Part shown: one piece after another, positions 1 to 12,405 of the stretch | Layout: the number at the start of each line of letters is the position of its first letter | Position numbering within the stretch: the first letter of the stretch is position 1 | DNA from: Novakomyces olei | Lineage: Eukaryota > Ascomycota > Novakomycetes > Novakomycetales > Novakomycetaceae | Reading direction: 5' to 3' | Assembly: GCA_016906335.1 (NCBI GenBank) | Contig: JADEYG010000009.1 | Location: 627,001-691,000 of the forward strand | DNA: 64,000 nucleotides | Made by a program: the position numbers and the translations under genes | Notes under the pieces: model-generated | Databases searched by the model: none | Seen by the model: the letters and a program-made list of their open reading frames with translations, nothing else | Told to the model about the DNA's origin: nothing

Positions 1-1224
1 GCAGGCAGCGTGCAGCACAAAGTACTGCAGGGAAAAAACGGAATCGAGACGCCAGGACACGGCGGCTCCAGCAGCCTGCACTGCTCGACATAACCCTAAT
101 GGAAAAAAAACAGAGCTCTTGTGGTACTGTCTGAATAGCAGCCAGTAGAGCAGAATTTGCAGTGAAGCAGTAATAAAGCCATGAGCCAATTGCAGCCAGG
201 CGAGCCGTACGAGAACTGCACGGCTTTTCCCGATAGTAGTCATGCCATAAGTGTCCATACAGCCACGGCACTGATTTTGGACAGCGATGTAGGAGAGCCC
301 CCATATAATCATGCCTAGAGTAAATATCGTAGCTGTCGCCAGGGCAACACGAAGCCGGGACACTGGCTTTCGCCAGCCCAGCAGCCCATACAGAAACCCG
401 GCGGCTGCTAATTGCCCGATCCATTGGCAGATGTTGATAACGACTGCCCCACGGCCTTGAGCGAAATAATTATTAAGAAAATTGAACTGGAACGGGTACA
501 CGAAATTGGAGGCAAAAAAAGCCGGCAAAAGGTAGAGAGCAGGCACGATGCCATTGACAGTTTGCCTCAAACCAGTACCAGCGTTGCGAAAGGAAAAACG
601 GGGTAATACGGACTTGAAACTGGACGACAATTGAGGAGAGTGAGACGCTTCTTGTGTGCCATTTTTATGCTGCAAAGCTCCGTCCAGAGTCTGACTAAAA
701 GAAATGACGGTGCCCACAAACATGAGCCCCGTAAAGGCTGCCATGACCTGGGAAGAATTGTCGAGAGGCGTATCCGGCACCATGTACAAAGGCAGGCATA
801 ATTGAATCAGACTGCCGAGCAGTGACCCGGCACTGAGAAGCGCCCAGAACAGCATCAATTGGTCCGAGGCGAGGGCCAGAGCAATTATCCAAAATGCTGC
901 TCCAAAGACACCGAGGATTGCACTGCTAAAGTACATGAACCAGGTGTGGCCAGAGCGTGCGTGGTACAGGAAGCTTGCCATTAATAAGGGGTAAGCAACG
1001 GTGCTTGCACATAGTATGGCAGGGTGCCCTAAAGCCGGCGCCAGCAAGGCAAAGATCAGGGAGAAAAGGGCGAGTACACTGTACAGCACGACCTGCGAAG
1101 TATCAAAGGCATGAGCGTTTTGTGTCAGTGCGATCCCAGTGCCAATGTACGCATTGTAAAGACCCACAGTACAAGCGGCCACTACTCCAATTAGCGCAGG
1201 CGTAATCAGCCGTTTGCTGTCCAT
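1..1224 (-). CDS. UNC93-like (DUF895) multi-pass membrane transporter, 3' end cut by window edge
   Basis: A frame reads from an ATG at 1224 down to base 1 without a stop (408 codons visible), so the C-terminus lies outside the window. The product is strongly hydrophobic, with about ten visible membrane segments separated by short loops. One longer hydrophilic loop lies near residues 180-210. Segments such as GLYNAYIGTGIAL near the start and an AAGAAVSWRLDSVF stretch near the visible end resemble fungal UNC93-like proteins of the major facilitator superfamily. Family members are poorly characterised; some are linked to ion transport or membrane regulation, so no substrate can be assigned. The first ATG gives a short hydrophilic N-terminus followed directly by a membrane helix, as expected. 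Family assignment is by overall pattern, not by a decisive motif. Confidence 0.7.
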   Translation of the reverse strand, partial: MDSKRLITPALIGVVAACTVGLYNAYIGTGIALTQNAHAFDTSQVVLYSVLALFSLIFALLAPALGHPAILCASTVAYPLLMASFLYHARSGHTWFMYFSSAILGVFGAAFWIIALALASDQLMLFWALLSAGSLLGSLIQLCLPLYMVPDTPLDNSSQVMAAFTGLMFVGTVISFSQTLDGALQHKNGTQEASHSPQLSSSFKSVLPRFSFRNAGTGLRQTVNGIVPALYLLPAFFASNFVYPFQFNFLNNYFAQGRGAVVINICQWIGQLAAAGFLYGLLGWRKPVSRLRVALATATIFTLGMIIWGLSYIAVQNQCRGCMDTYGMTTIGKSRAVLVRLAWLQLAHGFITASLQILLYWLLFRQYHKSSVFFPLGLCRAVQAAGAAVSWRLDSVFSLQYFVLHAAC

Positions 1225-1978
1225 GGCAGAGGACAATTGACCGAATACCGTTCGGCTCTTTGAATTTTCTTTTTTATTATTTTTTTTCCAAAGATTTAAC
1301 GGTAATAAACGTATAGCTTTGAGTGACTTGTGGCCAATCTGCTACGAATCTCCTGGGACGCAGGGCTTCTTACTACGTGTGAAAGCTGGGCACAAAAGGT
1401 CCAGGCCTGCACGTTCCGAATACAGATTTTTCAACGCCCGATAAGAGCGAATACGGTAGGTACATGGTTGTTTATACAAATATAGAAGTGTACACGGAAC
1501 AATGTGTATGTGGAACATTGTATATGGATAACAAGTATCACTATACAAATGTCCCAGTTCTCTGCAATGTATATTGTTCCATTGTTTAACATAAACTGAC
1601 TAGAAAATAATCGCTGGATAGTGTAACGCGACCACACCAGCTTTACATGCAAAGCGAGCATGACGATTGTATTATTATTCGTCGACTGACTGCCTCGGAT
1701 TCTTGGCTAGCATCGTCTTGGCTATTGCTCTATTTTGAGACGGGCTTGTGTATATTATTTAGATAAGTTTAGCACTTCAGCCCAGTTAGGTTAGGCTGTA
1801 TTCCGTAAAGTAATCTTGGCTGCCAAAGTAAAGTATTCGCGCCAACTCGAATAATCGACAAGCAATTCAGACCGTAAGACTGCTTGTCGAGAACAGCTGT
1901 ACTGCATAGTACGTTACTTGAAACTGAAACTCAGACTATATCCTCAATTTTGATGGCGTAAGCCGACCCACGTTGAGT
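1225..1978. other. intergenic region between divergent UNC93-like and PUP1 genes
   Basis: AT-rich stretch of about 750 bp that must hold both promoters. Short open frames here have no conserved features. I see no tRNA or clear regulatory motif. Confidence 0.6.
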
Positions 1979-3011
1979 ATGGCGGCCGCGACGTTTAACG
2001 AGCGAAGAGGCCATAGCGGCCTCAAATTCGACAATGTACGGCGAAACCAGCACTTACAGGCTCATGGCCACGCGGCACCAAAAGCTACCTCGACAGGTAC
2101 TACAATTGTTGGTGTAGTGTTCAAGGGAGTACGTGATTTACCTGAAGATCTGCTCATGGTTTAGGGCGTCGTTCTAGGAGCGGATAAACGGGCCTCAGCT
2201 GGCGAAATTATTGCAGACAAGGCTTGCGAAAAACTTCACTAGTATGCTTCAGCTGACTTTGTTTCTTTTGCCGTTTGGTCTATAGGCAGACAGGCTCTAT
2301 AATGATTTTGAATTGATGATGGTTTAATCTAATGCCGTGTTTTGGCTTTTGCCTTTGTGACTCGCGCTGGTTTTAAAATTGGCTTATCGTCATTGTGCTA
2401 ACGTCAGTATTACACCTAATATTTGGTGTGCCGGAGCGGGAACTGCCGCGGATACAGAGATGGTAACGGCTCTGATCTCCTCACAGATTGAACTGCATTC
2501 ATTGTCTGTTAATCGGAAACCACGAGTCATTACAGCATTATCAATGCTGAAGCAGCATCTTTTCCGTCACCAGGGACACCTTGGTGCTTACTTGGTTCTT
2601 GGCGGAGTGGATCCTACTGGAGCACACTTGTTCAGTATTCAAGCCCACGGCTCTTCCGACAAGCTTCCGTATACCACGTTGGGCAGTGGCTCTCTGGCTG
2701 CTCTAGCCGTTCTTGAGACCAAGTGGCGCAAGGATTTGGAGCAGCAAGAGGCTATTGATTTAGTCAGCGAGGCTGTGCAAGCAGGAATCTTCAACGATCT
2801 TGGATCTGGATCGAATGTGGACATTTGTGTGATCACTCCAGAAAAAGCAAACTATATACCACGCTACGCGGTAGTGAATCCTCCGGGAGAAAAGGTCAAC
2901 AATTACAAGTTTGAGCGTGGCACTACTGCCGTCTTACGTGAGGACATTCGCAAGTACGTTACTGTGGAGGATATCACTGCACGCACAGAGACGATGGAGG
3001 TGGACGCATAG
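1979..3011 (+). CDS. PUP1: 20S proteasome subunit beta-2 (beta type-7, Pup1)
   Basis: Exons 1979-2128, 2165-2241 and 2408-3011 join to 276 residues. This is the trypsin-like catalytic beta subunit of the 20S proteasome. A propeptide of 40 residues ends in Gly, followed by the nucleophile Thr41 in TTIVGV. The catalytic lysine lies in [11 protein letters not shown], and family-specific stretches [17 protein letters not shown] and [10 protein letters not shown] follow. The C-terminal extension ending in MEVDA is the arm that wraps the neighbouring subunit. Intron 1 is only 36 nt; intron 2 (166 nt) ends in gctaacgtcag, with the branch motif a few bases from the acceptor. The ATG at 1979 is chosen because the frame upstream offers only a TTG. 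Convergent with POP5, whose stop lies 178 bp downstream. Confidence 0.95.
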
Positions 3012-3118
3012 TACAGACAGTAATGCATTGACTGTCAAAATCTGATTTTGGCCAACATTTAACAAACATTTAGGTGCCGTAGTGCACATTAGATTTGTAG
3101 TTTAATCACGTTACACCA

Positions 3119-3206
3119 ACTGGAATCATTTCAACTGGAATCATTTCAACTGGAATCATTTCAACTGGAATCATTTCAACTGAAATCATTTAACTGGAAT
3201 CATTTC
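3119..3206. repeat. 15-bp minisatellite (TGGAATCATTTCAAC), about 5-6 copies
   Basis: Near-identical head-to-tail copies lie between the convergent PUP1 and POP5 genes. The last, diverged copies run into the POP5 stop codon, so the final few POP5 residues are encoded by repeat-derived sequence. Confidence 0.9.
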
Positions 3207-3637
3207 GTGCTCTGTCTACCATTTCCGTATCACGTTCAATAATAGATTCTTCCACCTTTTTTATAGTCCCACTAACGCGCTCAACACGCACAATACAACC
3301 GGCACCATCGACGGTTCGCAATAGTGTTAGTGCGGCCCATAGCAAACGAAAATGATCTCTTGAAATGCGGACGATACCCACCAAAGTGGCAGGCGAAAAA
3401 TATTTGACTGGAATTAGTGAAACGATCCTGTAGCGCTTATCTACCATTCAAAGACTGCAGTAAAAGACCCGCGCCATAGTCACCAAACTCTGTCTGCACT
3501 TGTTGGCGAAACAGTCTGTTCAGCGATTGTACACTTATATTGCGACGTGTTCGCTGTGCTCCGTTTGCTGTCGCTGCATTTTCGTCCTCGGGAAATACTA
3601 ATCGAAATTGGAGGTAGCGCGATTTGAATCGTACCAT
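3190..3637 (-). CDS. POP5: RNase P/MRP protein subunit Pop5
   Basis: Exons 3637-3445 and 3407-3190 on the minus strand join to 136 residues. Pop5 is a shared protein subunit of RNase P (tRNA 5' processing) and RNase MRP (rRNA processing) in the nucleus. The N-terminus MVRFKSRYLQF, the FGDYGAGLL block and the C-terminal LLWAALTLL and VERVSGTIKK blocks are family hallmarks. The length matches small fungal Pop5 proteins. The two exons lie in different frames and are separated by a 37-nt intron (3444-3408) with GT...AG ends and a cactaattccag tail. The junction restores VKYFSP. The last residues and the stop overlap the 15-bp minisatellite, so the C-terminal tail may be variable. Confidence 0.93.
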
Positions 3638-4001
3638 TCCGTCAAATTGCCAGTGCCTTCATTGTCGGTGGCAGACTGAATTCATTCTGTGCCCAATGGC
3701 AGACGGGTCTCGCCAGTCGTATAAAATTTACACTACAAATTCAAGCCTTGCTAAATATTTGCTTAATATTTGCTAAATATTAGCTTAATATATGTAATTA
3801 TTTCTTTACTAGTTTTACATAATATTGATCACCATTTATTGTTCTGCGAGCACGGCGATGGTATAATAATTACAGTATATACAAAAGGAATTAAATGGCC
3901 TTATAGATATTATCGTAATTCGATTCAATCACATCGACTCCGAATCGTGATCCGTTGCGGCCGAGAGGATTGCGCAAATATACAATATTCTGTCTGTGGC
4001 G
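3638..4001. other. intergenic region, shared by divergent POP5 and Mtf2-like genes
   Basis: About 360 bp containing the divergent promoters. The part at 3750-3900 is very AT-rich. Nothing else recognised. Confidence 0.6.
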
Positions 4002-4931
4002 ATGAGTATACGAGTTGGCAAAACGGGTTGGAAGCAGTATTGCCTGGCGTGTGGAGCAGTTAAGCGATATACAACGGCAAGTGCCTTTGTCAGGTCAGTG
4101 CAAAATGCAGCAATTGCGAAACGCAAGGGACCAACAGTACGAATGGCTCATACTCAGTCTTTGGAAAGGAACACTACCGCCGATGCGCAGTGGGAGCGTA
4201 AAGGTCAGCGATCTTGGGACTCGAAGCAAAGTCCGCTTACATGGAGAGAGAATCAAGCGATATCAGGTTTGGTAGAGCAATTGGCAAAGGAGGACGATGC
4301 CTCCAAATTTACACGGAGGTCAAGCCAGGGAGTCCAACGGAAAAAAAAGGGTGATGTGGAAGAGGATTTTCGAAAGTTTTCGGCCGCCCTCGACATCTCG
4401 CGAGACCTTAATGCTGCACAGCAAATAATTATGAAAAGGCTTATTTCGCCTATTAGCGAATACCAACGCTCCAAAGATCGAGGAGACGTGAATGCACCAG
4501 TTGCGGCCAAGACAGATGATACTTTTCGCCTTTCGCCTCTGTATGCTATGATGGCAAGCGAGGCAATGCGGTCTTTACGGCTCCGGTTCTTTTGCCCTGC
4601 CGCGGCCATTGAGCTCTTTTCTGTAATAAAGTCTGTTGGATTGTCGACTTATGCTACTGTGTGCACTTGCGATGTCTACAATGAGGCAATCCGCTGCCAG
4701 TGGGCGGCTACTCACTCACCTGCACGCGTTAATGCTATTGTACAGGAGATGAAAAGCACAGGTGTTTATTTGAACGGTCAGTTTTATGATATTGTGAAAA
4801 ATTTGGTACAGAAATTGGAGCGGGATGAACCACGCGCGTATTGGAGATTTGCTGCTGCTGAAGAGGCGGGGTATGCAGGCCTCTGTGAGTTCACGCGGCC
4901 ACAGAAACTTGACTTTTTGTTTGAAGAGTAG
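4002..4931 (+). CDS. Mtf2/Nam1-like mitochondrial RNA-associated protein
   Basis: Single-exon frame of 309 residues; the ATG at 4002 is preferred over an in-frame GTG two codons upstream. The first 45 residues are basic and lack acidic residues (VGKTGWKQY, RYTTASAFVRSV), as in a mitochondrial presequence. Residues from about 180 on (LSPLYAMMASEAMRSLRLRF, LFSVIKSVGLSTYATVC, MKSTGVYLN) follow the pattern of the Mtf2 C-terminal domain. Mtf2/Nam1 couples transcription, mRNA stability and translation in yeast mitochondria. The middle is hydrophilic and rich in Lys/Arg. Conservation in this family is weak, so function is inferred from pattern; a PPR-like protein is the main alternative. Confidence 0.6.
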   Translation: MSIRVGKTGWKQYCLACGAVKRYTTASAFVRSVQNAAIAKRKGPTVRMAHTQSLERNTTADAQWERKGQRSWDSKQSPLTWRENQAISGLVEQLAKEDDASKFTRRSSQGVQRKKKGDVEEDFRKFSAALDISRDLNAAQQIIMKRLISPISEYQRSKDRGDVNAPVAAKTDDTFRLSPLYAMMASEAMRSLRLRFFCPAAAIELFSVIKSVGLSTYATVCTCDVYNEAIRCQWAATHSPARVNAIVQEMKSTGVYLNGQFYDIVKNLVQKLERDEPRAYWRFAAAEEAGYAGLCEFTRPQKLDFLFEE

Positions 4932-5613
4932 ACGGAAAAATACTTGAATCGGTAGCTGCAGTGTATCATCTGTGAAATCAAATTACTGTTCATCCTGTAC
5001 ACCACCGATTAAGCTTAAACAAAGGACGGATATAATAAGCTTCAAATAATGCATATTAAAAGTAATAATTCTGTATGAATCCAAGTCTAAGCAGTATCGA
5101 TACAAGGTTTGAAAATTGGGAATATGTCTCTTCCTTGTACTGCCGGGCACGCCTTTAACTTTAGTATCTTTATTGGTTTGGCATTCGTGGTTAAAACTTG
5201 AATATAATTACAATTATAATGAATAATAAATATTCAATTATAAATATTTAATTATAACATTTAATTATAAATAAAACATCAAAATTACAATAAAAAATCA
5301 TTACATACTAAATTCAACGTACATGATACGAATATAAAGTAAATTTTATTTCCTCCATATATGCCATACTTTACTTACGAATTTACTGTCTAGGGTTTTC
5401 TGACGAAGCCGGGAGGCTAACGTGCGGACCCACGCAGACTCAAAGACTCTACATATATATACAAAGCATACTGCATCCACGTTTCGACTTGGTGATATTC
5501 TCCCACTTTTCGCCAAGTGTAAGAGACGGTGCTTTGTGCGTTTTGTGGTTTGTCGGTGTGCGTGTGTGTGTCTGTTTGAGCTCGCAGAAAACTGATCTGC
5601 ACACAGAGGCATA
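4932..5613. other. intergenic region upstream of clathrin heavy chain
   Basis: About 680 bp. The section at 5160-5340 is a very AT-rich block of ataaatatttaattata-like sequence. A minus-strand frame of 88 codons at 5346-5612 shows no conserved features and lies where the clathrin promoter and leader must be. A short GT run occurs near 5560. Confidence 0.55.
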
Positions 5614-8600
5614 ATGTCTCAACAGCTACCGATCCGGTTTCAAGAGCTGTTACAGGTAATCTTGGCCGAGTGGTTATTGATTCGTGTCTTTAGGCGACGG
5701 GGTAGCAACAATGCCTATTGCCATCCGCTTTTGGCTGCAAGTTTAATGCAATTGGCTTGATTCTCACAAGAAAAAGGCCATTTGACGCCTGTTTCTGTGT
5801 AAAGCAAGACGATACAGGACGATGTACCGGCTACCCCGTCTCAGCGACGCTGTCAATTGACAATGCTAGGCTTTTTGCGCTTTGAATATAGCTAATACAG
5901 TTAGGTAACGGCTCTTGGTATCCAACCACAATCGATTGGCTTTGCTACATTTACGCTACAGTCTGATAAATATGCATGGTACGTCACTCGCACAAGACTC
6001 AATTGAAGCCGGAAAGCAGCAAGGTGCATTTGAAACCGGGCAAAAAAAAACATTCATCATAATGAGAGAAATAGTGGTATGAATATTGCTAATTCGTGTA
6101 CAGTGTCCGTGAACGTGTGAACGACAAAAATGAAGTCGCAATCATCGACATCAAGACGCAGCAGGTCGTGCGGCGTCCAATCACCGCGGACTCTGCGATT
6201 ATGCACCCTAAAGAGAATATCATTGCATTGAAGGCGCAAAAGCAGCTTCAAGTATTCAACTTGTCTACAAAGTCCAAGATTCGCTCTCACGTGACGAACG
6301 AAGATGTTGTCTTTTGGACGTGGGTTTCCCTTAGCACGATCGGGTTGGTAACGGATACTGCCGTTTACCATTGGAACATCGATTCCGATAGTGGACCCGT
6401 AAAGGTCTTTGATCGGCATATGAGTCTTTCCGGGTGTCAGATTATTAATTATCGTGTTAATGCTGACGAGAGCTGGATGGCTCTTATTGGCATTTCATCG
6501 AGAGAGAATCGTGTAGTGGGCAGTTTGCAACTTTACTCCAAGGCGCGCAAGGTCAGCCAGCCTATCGAGGGCCATGCTGCTGCTTTTGCAGAATTGCGTT
6601 TGGACGGAGCTCCTAGTGACACCAAACTGTTTACTTTTGCAGTTAAAACTGCGACAGGAGCTAAACTGCACATTGTGGAAATCGATCACAATCCAGCAAA
6701 TCCGGCTTTCACAAAGCGCAATGTCGACGTTTATTTCCCTCCAGAAGCTGCCAATGATTTCCCCGTTTCCATGCAAGTGTCCAAAAAGCATGGAATTATT
6801 TACCTCGTAACAAAGTACGGGTTTATCCACCTTTACGATCTGGAAACCGGCGTATGCATCTACATGAACCGTATCTCTGGTGAGACTATTTTCACCACAG
6901 CTGTCGATGAAGAAACGAGCGGTATCCTGGCGGTTAATCGAAAAGGCCAGATTCTCCGTGTCACTATCAACGACAGTACTATTGTCCCTTATGTCATGAA
7001 CAATCTGAACAATGTGGATTTAGCTATTAAACTCGCTAGCCGCGCCAACTTGCCTGGTGCAGATGACTTGTATGAACGCCAATTTCGCAATTTGTTCCAG
7101 CAGGGTAATTATTCGGAGGCAGCAAAAGTTGCCGCCAATTCTCCACGTGGAATACTGCGCACGCCTGCCACTGTAGAGCAGTTTAAAAGAATCCCGACAC
7201 AGCCGGGGACAGTGGCCCCTATTTTGCAGTACTTTGGTACCCTTCTGGACAAGGGCCCCTTGAACGCTGTTGAAACGATGGAGCTGGCCCGGCCCGTACT
7301 GGCCCAGAACCGTAAGGCCCTACTGGAGAAATGGCTCAAGGAGGATAAGCTTGAGTGCACTGAAGAGCTCGGAGATCTTGTACGCTCTCAGGATTTGCAG
7401 ATGGCCTTGAGCATCTACCTTCGGGCCAATGTTGCCAACAAAGTCGTGGCCTGCTTTGCTGAGCTCGGAGAGTTTGACAAGATTGTGCCCTATGCCAGCC
7501 GAGTCGGATACAGCCCCGATTTTACTGCTCTACTTCAGCATATTGTACGGATCAACCCTGATCGTGGTGTTGATTTTGCCACTCAGCTTGTCAATAATCC
7601 CGGTGGATCATTGATCGATGTGGAACGTGTAGTTGACGTTTTCCAGTCGCAAAACATGATCCAACAAGCAACGGCTTTCCTCTTGGATGCGTTGAAGGAT
7701 AACCGTCCAGAGCAGGGCCATTTGCAGACAAGACTTTTGGAGATGAATCTGCTAAATGCGCCTCAAGTAGCCGATGCAATTCTGGGCAACGAGATGTTTA
7801 GCCATTTTGACAGGCCGCAGATTGCTCAGCTGTGTGAGCGTGCAGGCCTGTACCAGCGTGCCCTCGAGCTGTACGACAATCCTGCCGACATTAAGCGCGT
7901 GATCGTACACTCGGAGGTTCTCAGTCCCGAGTTTTTGATTGCGTACTTTGGTCGGCTTAGTGTCGACCAGTGTTTGGAGTGCCTGAGTGAGATGTTGAAG
8001 GCTAATATTCGCCAAAATCTGCAGATTGTTGTGCAGATCGCGACAAAGTACTCTGATCTATTGGGCGCTCAGAATCTGATCGAGCTCTTTGAAAAATACA
8101 AGACCCCAGAGGGTCTCTACTACTACCTGGGCAGCATTGTCAACCTGACAGACGATAAAGACGTTGTTTTCAAGTACATTCAGGCGGCTATTACTATTGG
8201 CCAGCTCAAGGAGGTTGAACGTATCTGCCGCGACAATAACGTTTATGACCCGACCAAAGTTAAAAATTTTCTCAAGGAAGCCAAACTGCCGGATCAACTG
8301 CCTCTGATTATTGTCTGTGATCGTTTCAATTTTGTACAGGACCTTGTCATGTACCTGTACCAAAACTCGCTGTTCAAATTTATCGAAGTTTACGTGCAAC
8401 GTGTCAATCCGTCCAAGGCACCTTATGTCGCAGGTGCTCTGCTCGACGTTGACTGTGAGGAGAGTATTATCCAGAACCTGCTGTTCTCCGTTCGTGGACA
8501 GGTTCCGATCGATGAACTTGTCGAGGAGATTGAGAAGCGAAACCGTTTGAAGCTGCTGCTGCCTTACTTGGAGATGGAGCTGCAATCTGGCAACCAACAG

Positions 8601-11069
8601 CCTGCCCTGTTTAATGCTTTGGCCAAGATTTACATTGATACAAACAATAATCCGGAAAAGTTTTTGCAGGAGAACAATGCTTACGATTCTCTAGTCATCG
8701 GCAAGTACTGTGAAAGCCGTGACCCTTACCTCGCCTTTATTGCCTACGAAAAGGGCCAGAATGATCAGGAGCTTATCGCTGTCTCCAATGAAAACTCAAT
8801 GTACAAGCAGCAAGCACGTTACCTGCTGAAACGCGCCGACCCATCGCTGTGGGCGGTTGTGCTGAGTGATGATAATAGTCACCGTCGACAGCTGACAGAT
8901 CAGATTATCGCTACTGCCGTTCCGGAAAGCAAAAACCCAGAAGACGTTTCCGTGGTAGTGAAGGCGTTTTTGGACGCAGATTTGCCGGCAGAGCTTATTG
9001 AGCTTTTGGAGAAGATTATTCTTGAACCATCGCCGTTTAGTGAGAACCAAAACCTGCAGAATTTGCTCATCCTGTCCGCAGTCAAGGCAGACAAGTCGCG
9101 TGTAATGGATTACATCCACCGTCTGACAAACTATGATGCCTTTGAGATTGCCAATATCTGTATCAACTCGGGCCTGTATGAGGAGGCTCTAGAGATTTAC
9201 AAAAAGAACCATGCGAACAAAGAGGCAATTAATGTTATTGTTGAGCATATAGTCAGCATTGACAGAGGTCAGGAGTTTGCAGAGCAAGTTGATGAGCCTG
9301 AAGTATGGAGCCGACTGGCCAAAGCTCAGCTGGACGGTCTGCGGATGGCCGACGCTGTTAAATCTTACATTGCAGCTGATGATCCTTCTAATTATGCTGA
9401 AGTTATTGAAATCTTATCGCATGCTGGCAAGTTTGAAGACCTTATCCAATTTCTCCTGATGGCTCGCAAGAAGCTGCGTGAGCCTGTGATTGACAGCGAG
9501 ATTGCCATCTGCTATGCTCGGACTGAGCGTTTGGACGATCTTGAGTCGTTCTTGTCTGGTCCCAATGTTGCGGATATTCAGCGAGTAGGGGACGAAAGCT
9601 TTGCAGCTGGAGAATACCAGGCAGCCAAGATCCTCTACTCTAGCATCTCTAACTGGGCCAAATTGGCATCCACGTTTGTCTTTCTCGGCGAGTTTCAAAA
9701 CGCTGTTGATAGTGCTCGCAAGGCCAACAGTATCCAAGTGTGGAAGCAGGTCAACCAGGCCTGCGTAGACAGGAAAGAATTCCGTCTTGCTCAAATCTGC
9801 GGCCTTAATCTGATCGTACATGCCGAGGAGTTGCAGGCTCTTATTGCTCAGTATGAACGCAACGGCTTTTTCGAGGAAATAATGTCTCTGCTTGAGGCTG
9901 GTCTCGGCCTGGAGCGGGCTCATCGTTCCCTGTTTACTGCCCTGGCTATACTATACACAAAGTACCGTCCGGAGGCGGTTATGGAGCATTTGAGACTGTT
10001 TTGGGGCCGATTGAATATGGCCAAGGTCATTACTGCGTGTGAGGAGGCTCACCTGTGGCCAGAGCTAGTCTTCCTGCACGTTCATGACCAGAGCTTTGAC
10101 AACGCTGCCGTTGTTATGATGGATCATGCTGCTGATGCCTTTGATCATCAGTCCTTCAAGGATGTGATTGCAAAGTGTGCAAACACAGAGCTGAGCTACA
10201 GGGCTCTCAATTTCTATCTGGAGCAGCAGCCCATGCTGCTGACTGATCTTTTGACGGCAATTTCCAGTAGAATAGATCACGCACGGGTTGTACGCATCTT
10301 TGAAAAGAGCGACAATACGCCGCTAATTCAGACGTACTTGGTTGGGGTTCAGCACTTGAATATCACGGCTGTCAATGATGCTTACCACAACTTGTTGATT
10401 GAAAACGAAGACTATAAAACGCTCAAAGATTCAATCGACAGCTTTGATCAGTTTGACAAGATTACACTGGCGAAACGGTTGGAGAGCCACGAGCTGCTGG
10501 AATTCCGTCGTATTGCTGCGTACCTCTACCGTAAGAACAAGCGGTGGCAGCATTCGATTGAGCTGTCCAAGGAGGATCAATTCTACCAGGACGCCATTAC
10601 TACAGCCCGCGATTCTCAGCGCACTGATATAGCCGTGGACCTGCTCTCCTACTTTGTCGACGTTGGCAACCGCGAGTGCTTTACTGCCATGCTTTATACC
10701 TGCTACCATTTGCTGCCAAATGCCACAGTTATGGAGTACGCGTGGCGAAAGAACCTGTCCGATTATGCTATGCCTTACATGATCAATTTCCAACACGAAA
10801 TGTTTACAAAGCTGTCGATGCTCGAAAAGGATTACGAGGAGCGTCAAAAGAAGAACGATGAACAAAAGGCAGTTGAGGGCTCTACGCCCATGATTGGAGC
10901 AGGGTTCGGTAATCAGCTTTTGCTTGGTGGCCCTGGAACTAATGCCGCTGCCTCTGCTCCTCCTCTTCCACAGTCTGCTGCGGCCACCGGGTTCGCTGGT
11001 GCTCCAGCCGGTGGAGGATTTGGGTCATTCCAAAGCAATGGCATGACGCCTCAAAGAACAGGGTTCTAG
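5614..11069 (+). CDS. CHC1: clathrin heavy chain
   Basis: Exons 5614-5655, 5905-5978 and 6104-11069 join to 1693 residues, close to yeast (1653) and human (1675). It forms the legs of the clathrin triskelion in coated vesicles at the Golgi, endosomes and plasma membrane. The N-terminal beta-propeller (about 1-330) starts MSQQLPIRFQELLQ and continues IGFATFTLQSDKYACVRERV across the junctions. A linker and then tandem helical CHCR repeats fill the rest, and a Gly/Ala/Pro-rich tail follows the trimerisation region. The first exon is only 14 codons. Intron 1 (249 nt) has two acceptor AGs four bases apart (5900 and 5904); only the distal one keeps frame. Intron 2 is 125 nt and ends cgtgtacag. Confidence 0.97.
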
Positions 11070-12405
11070 AGCTATACATCAGATTGTGTGGGAGATATGA
11101 TGAGTGGATTCTTTTCTTTTTCTAGAAAGAGAAGTATATTGGATATGGTCTCGAGAATAGCCCATTGCTAGATTTGATATAGTAAAAAGTTTGTCAATGG
11201 ATCCAATGTTGAACGATATAGTTTGCATTTAGTTTGTATGTTGCGGAGAGAAGAGTGTATATCACTGTATATCACCACTGTATTTCATTTCATTTCATTT
11301 TATTACATATTTTGTTTTATTTTATTTCATTATTTCCTCTAGTCCCTTTGCTTTATTTTATTGCACTTCAAAATTCTTGCTCCTCTATGGAGAAGGATGA
11401 CAAGTTATACAAACGGCGTACGGAAAAGACAAACAATTCATGGCACAATCAATTCACTGTGTAATCGAGTATTTAAATAGACAAAAGCGGTCATTACAGC
11501 GCCAAGAAAATGGATATAAATGTGCCCAAAAGACATGTAACGGAGCAAAAATCGAAAATTGTAATACAAAAAGCACGTGAAACACGATTCGTGTCTCGGC
11601 TCAGTCGCCTGAATCCGTAAAAAGCATGCTCCATCTTTTTCGGATAATACGAGTCCAATCTAGTTGTATCGCTAATCTAACCCCATTGAGACTGAGCATT
11701 TTGGATATAAGAGTGATGTAACCAACCAACCGTATCTTGACAGAATCCAGAATGGTTGACATGAAAATTAGGGATTATTACTGGAATAGGGTTAATATCA
11801 ATAAGGATTAATATTGAACAGGGTTAATATTAAAATCGGTAAAAGAGCGGCCGCTATTGAGCGCGAGGCAGGAAACGAGTAACGTTGCTCTAAAAGAACT
11901 GCAATCAATCGGTGAAACAGGAATTGGGTGCCTTGAAACTTGCAGTCAATGCAACTTTACATTTTTTTTTTTTACATTTTTTTTTGTAAACACAAAATGT
12001 TCTATTCGTCTCGACAATCTAAAGGTTCGATCATCGCCTTCAATCCGCGTATCTATCATCGTCATTATCGTTCTGCGCTGCCCATTACTTGTTCATCATT
12101 CTGTTATTTCCTCGTTAAACGTTATTTCCCAAATTTAATCCAGCAAATCATAAGCGTATCCCATATTAAATTTTGTGCGGTTGATAGGTCACAAGTAAGA
12201 TTCAGAGCCAAAGTACCACTGTTAATTAAATGCCATATCCGATCATACAACCGCACTCGAGCTCCGCATAAAATATCCAAAAGGATTCTTCTGTCCGGCG
12301 CAAAAGGCAGCCACGCCCTTCTACACTCTCCTGTTTTCTGCTTCAAATTGCACTTTTATAACCCTCTTTTTTCTGTGCGTGAGCGTCGCCGAGTGTACGT
12401 GAACC
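11070..12405. other. long intergenic region, clathrin 3' flank and PYC promoter
   Basis: About 1.3 kb, containing a short ATTTC/ATTTT-type repeat at 11283-11335 and a repeated GGGTTAATATTAA-like motif at 11790-11840. An open frame of 206 codons at 11940-12560 runs through homopolymer T tracts and into PYC exons, so I treat it as chance. No RNA gene recognised. Confidence 0.55.

Noticed and set aside
2379-2407. Alternative upstream start for PUP1 exon 3
   Set aside because: The segment is the end of an intron with a clear branch site and acceptor; upstream exons supply the catalytic threonine.
5346-5612. Minus-strand frame of 88 codons before clathrin
   Set aside because: Sits in the clathrin promoter/leader and shows no conserved features.
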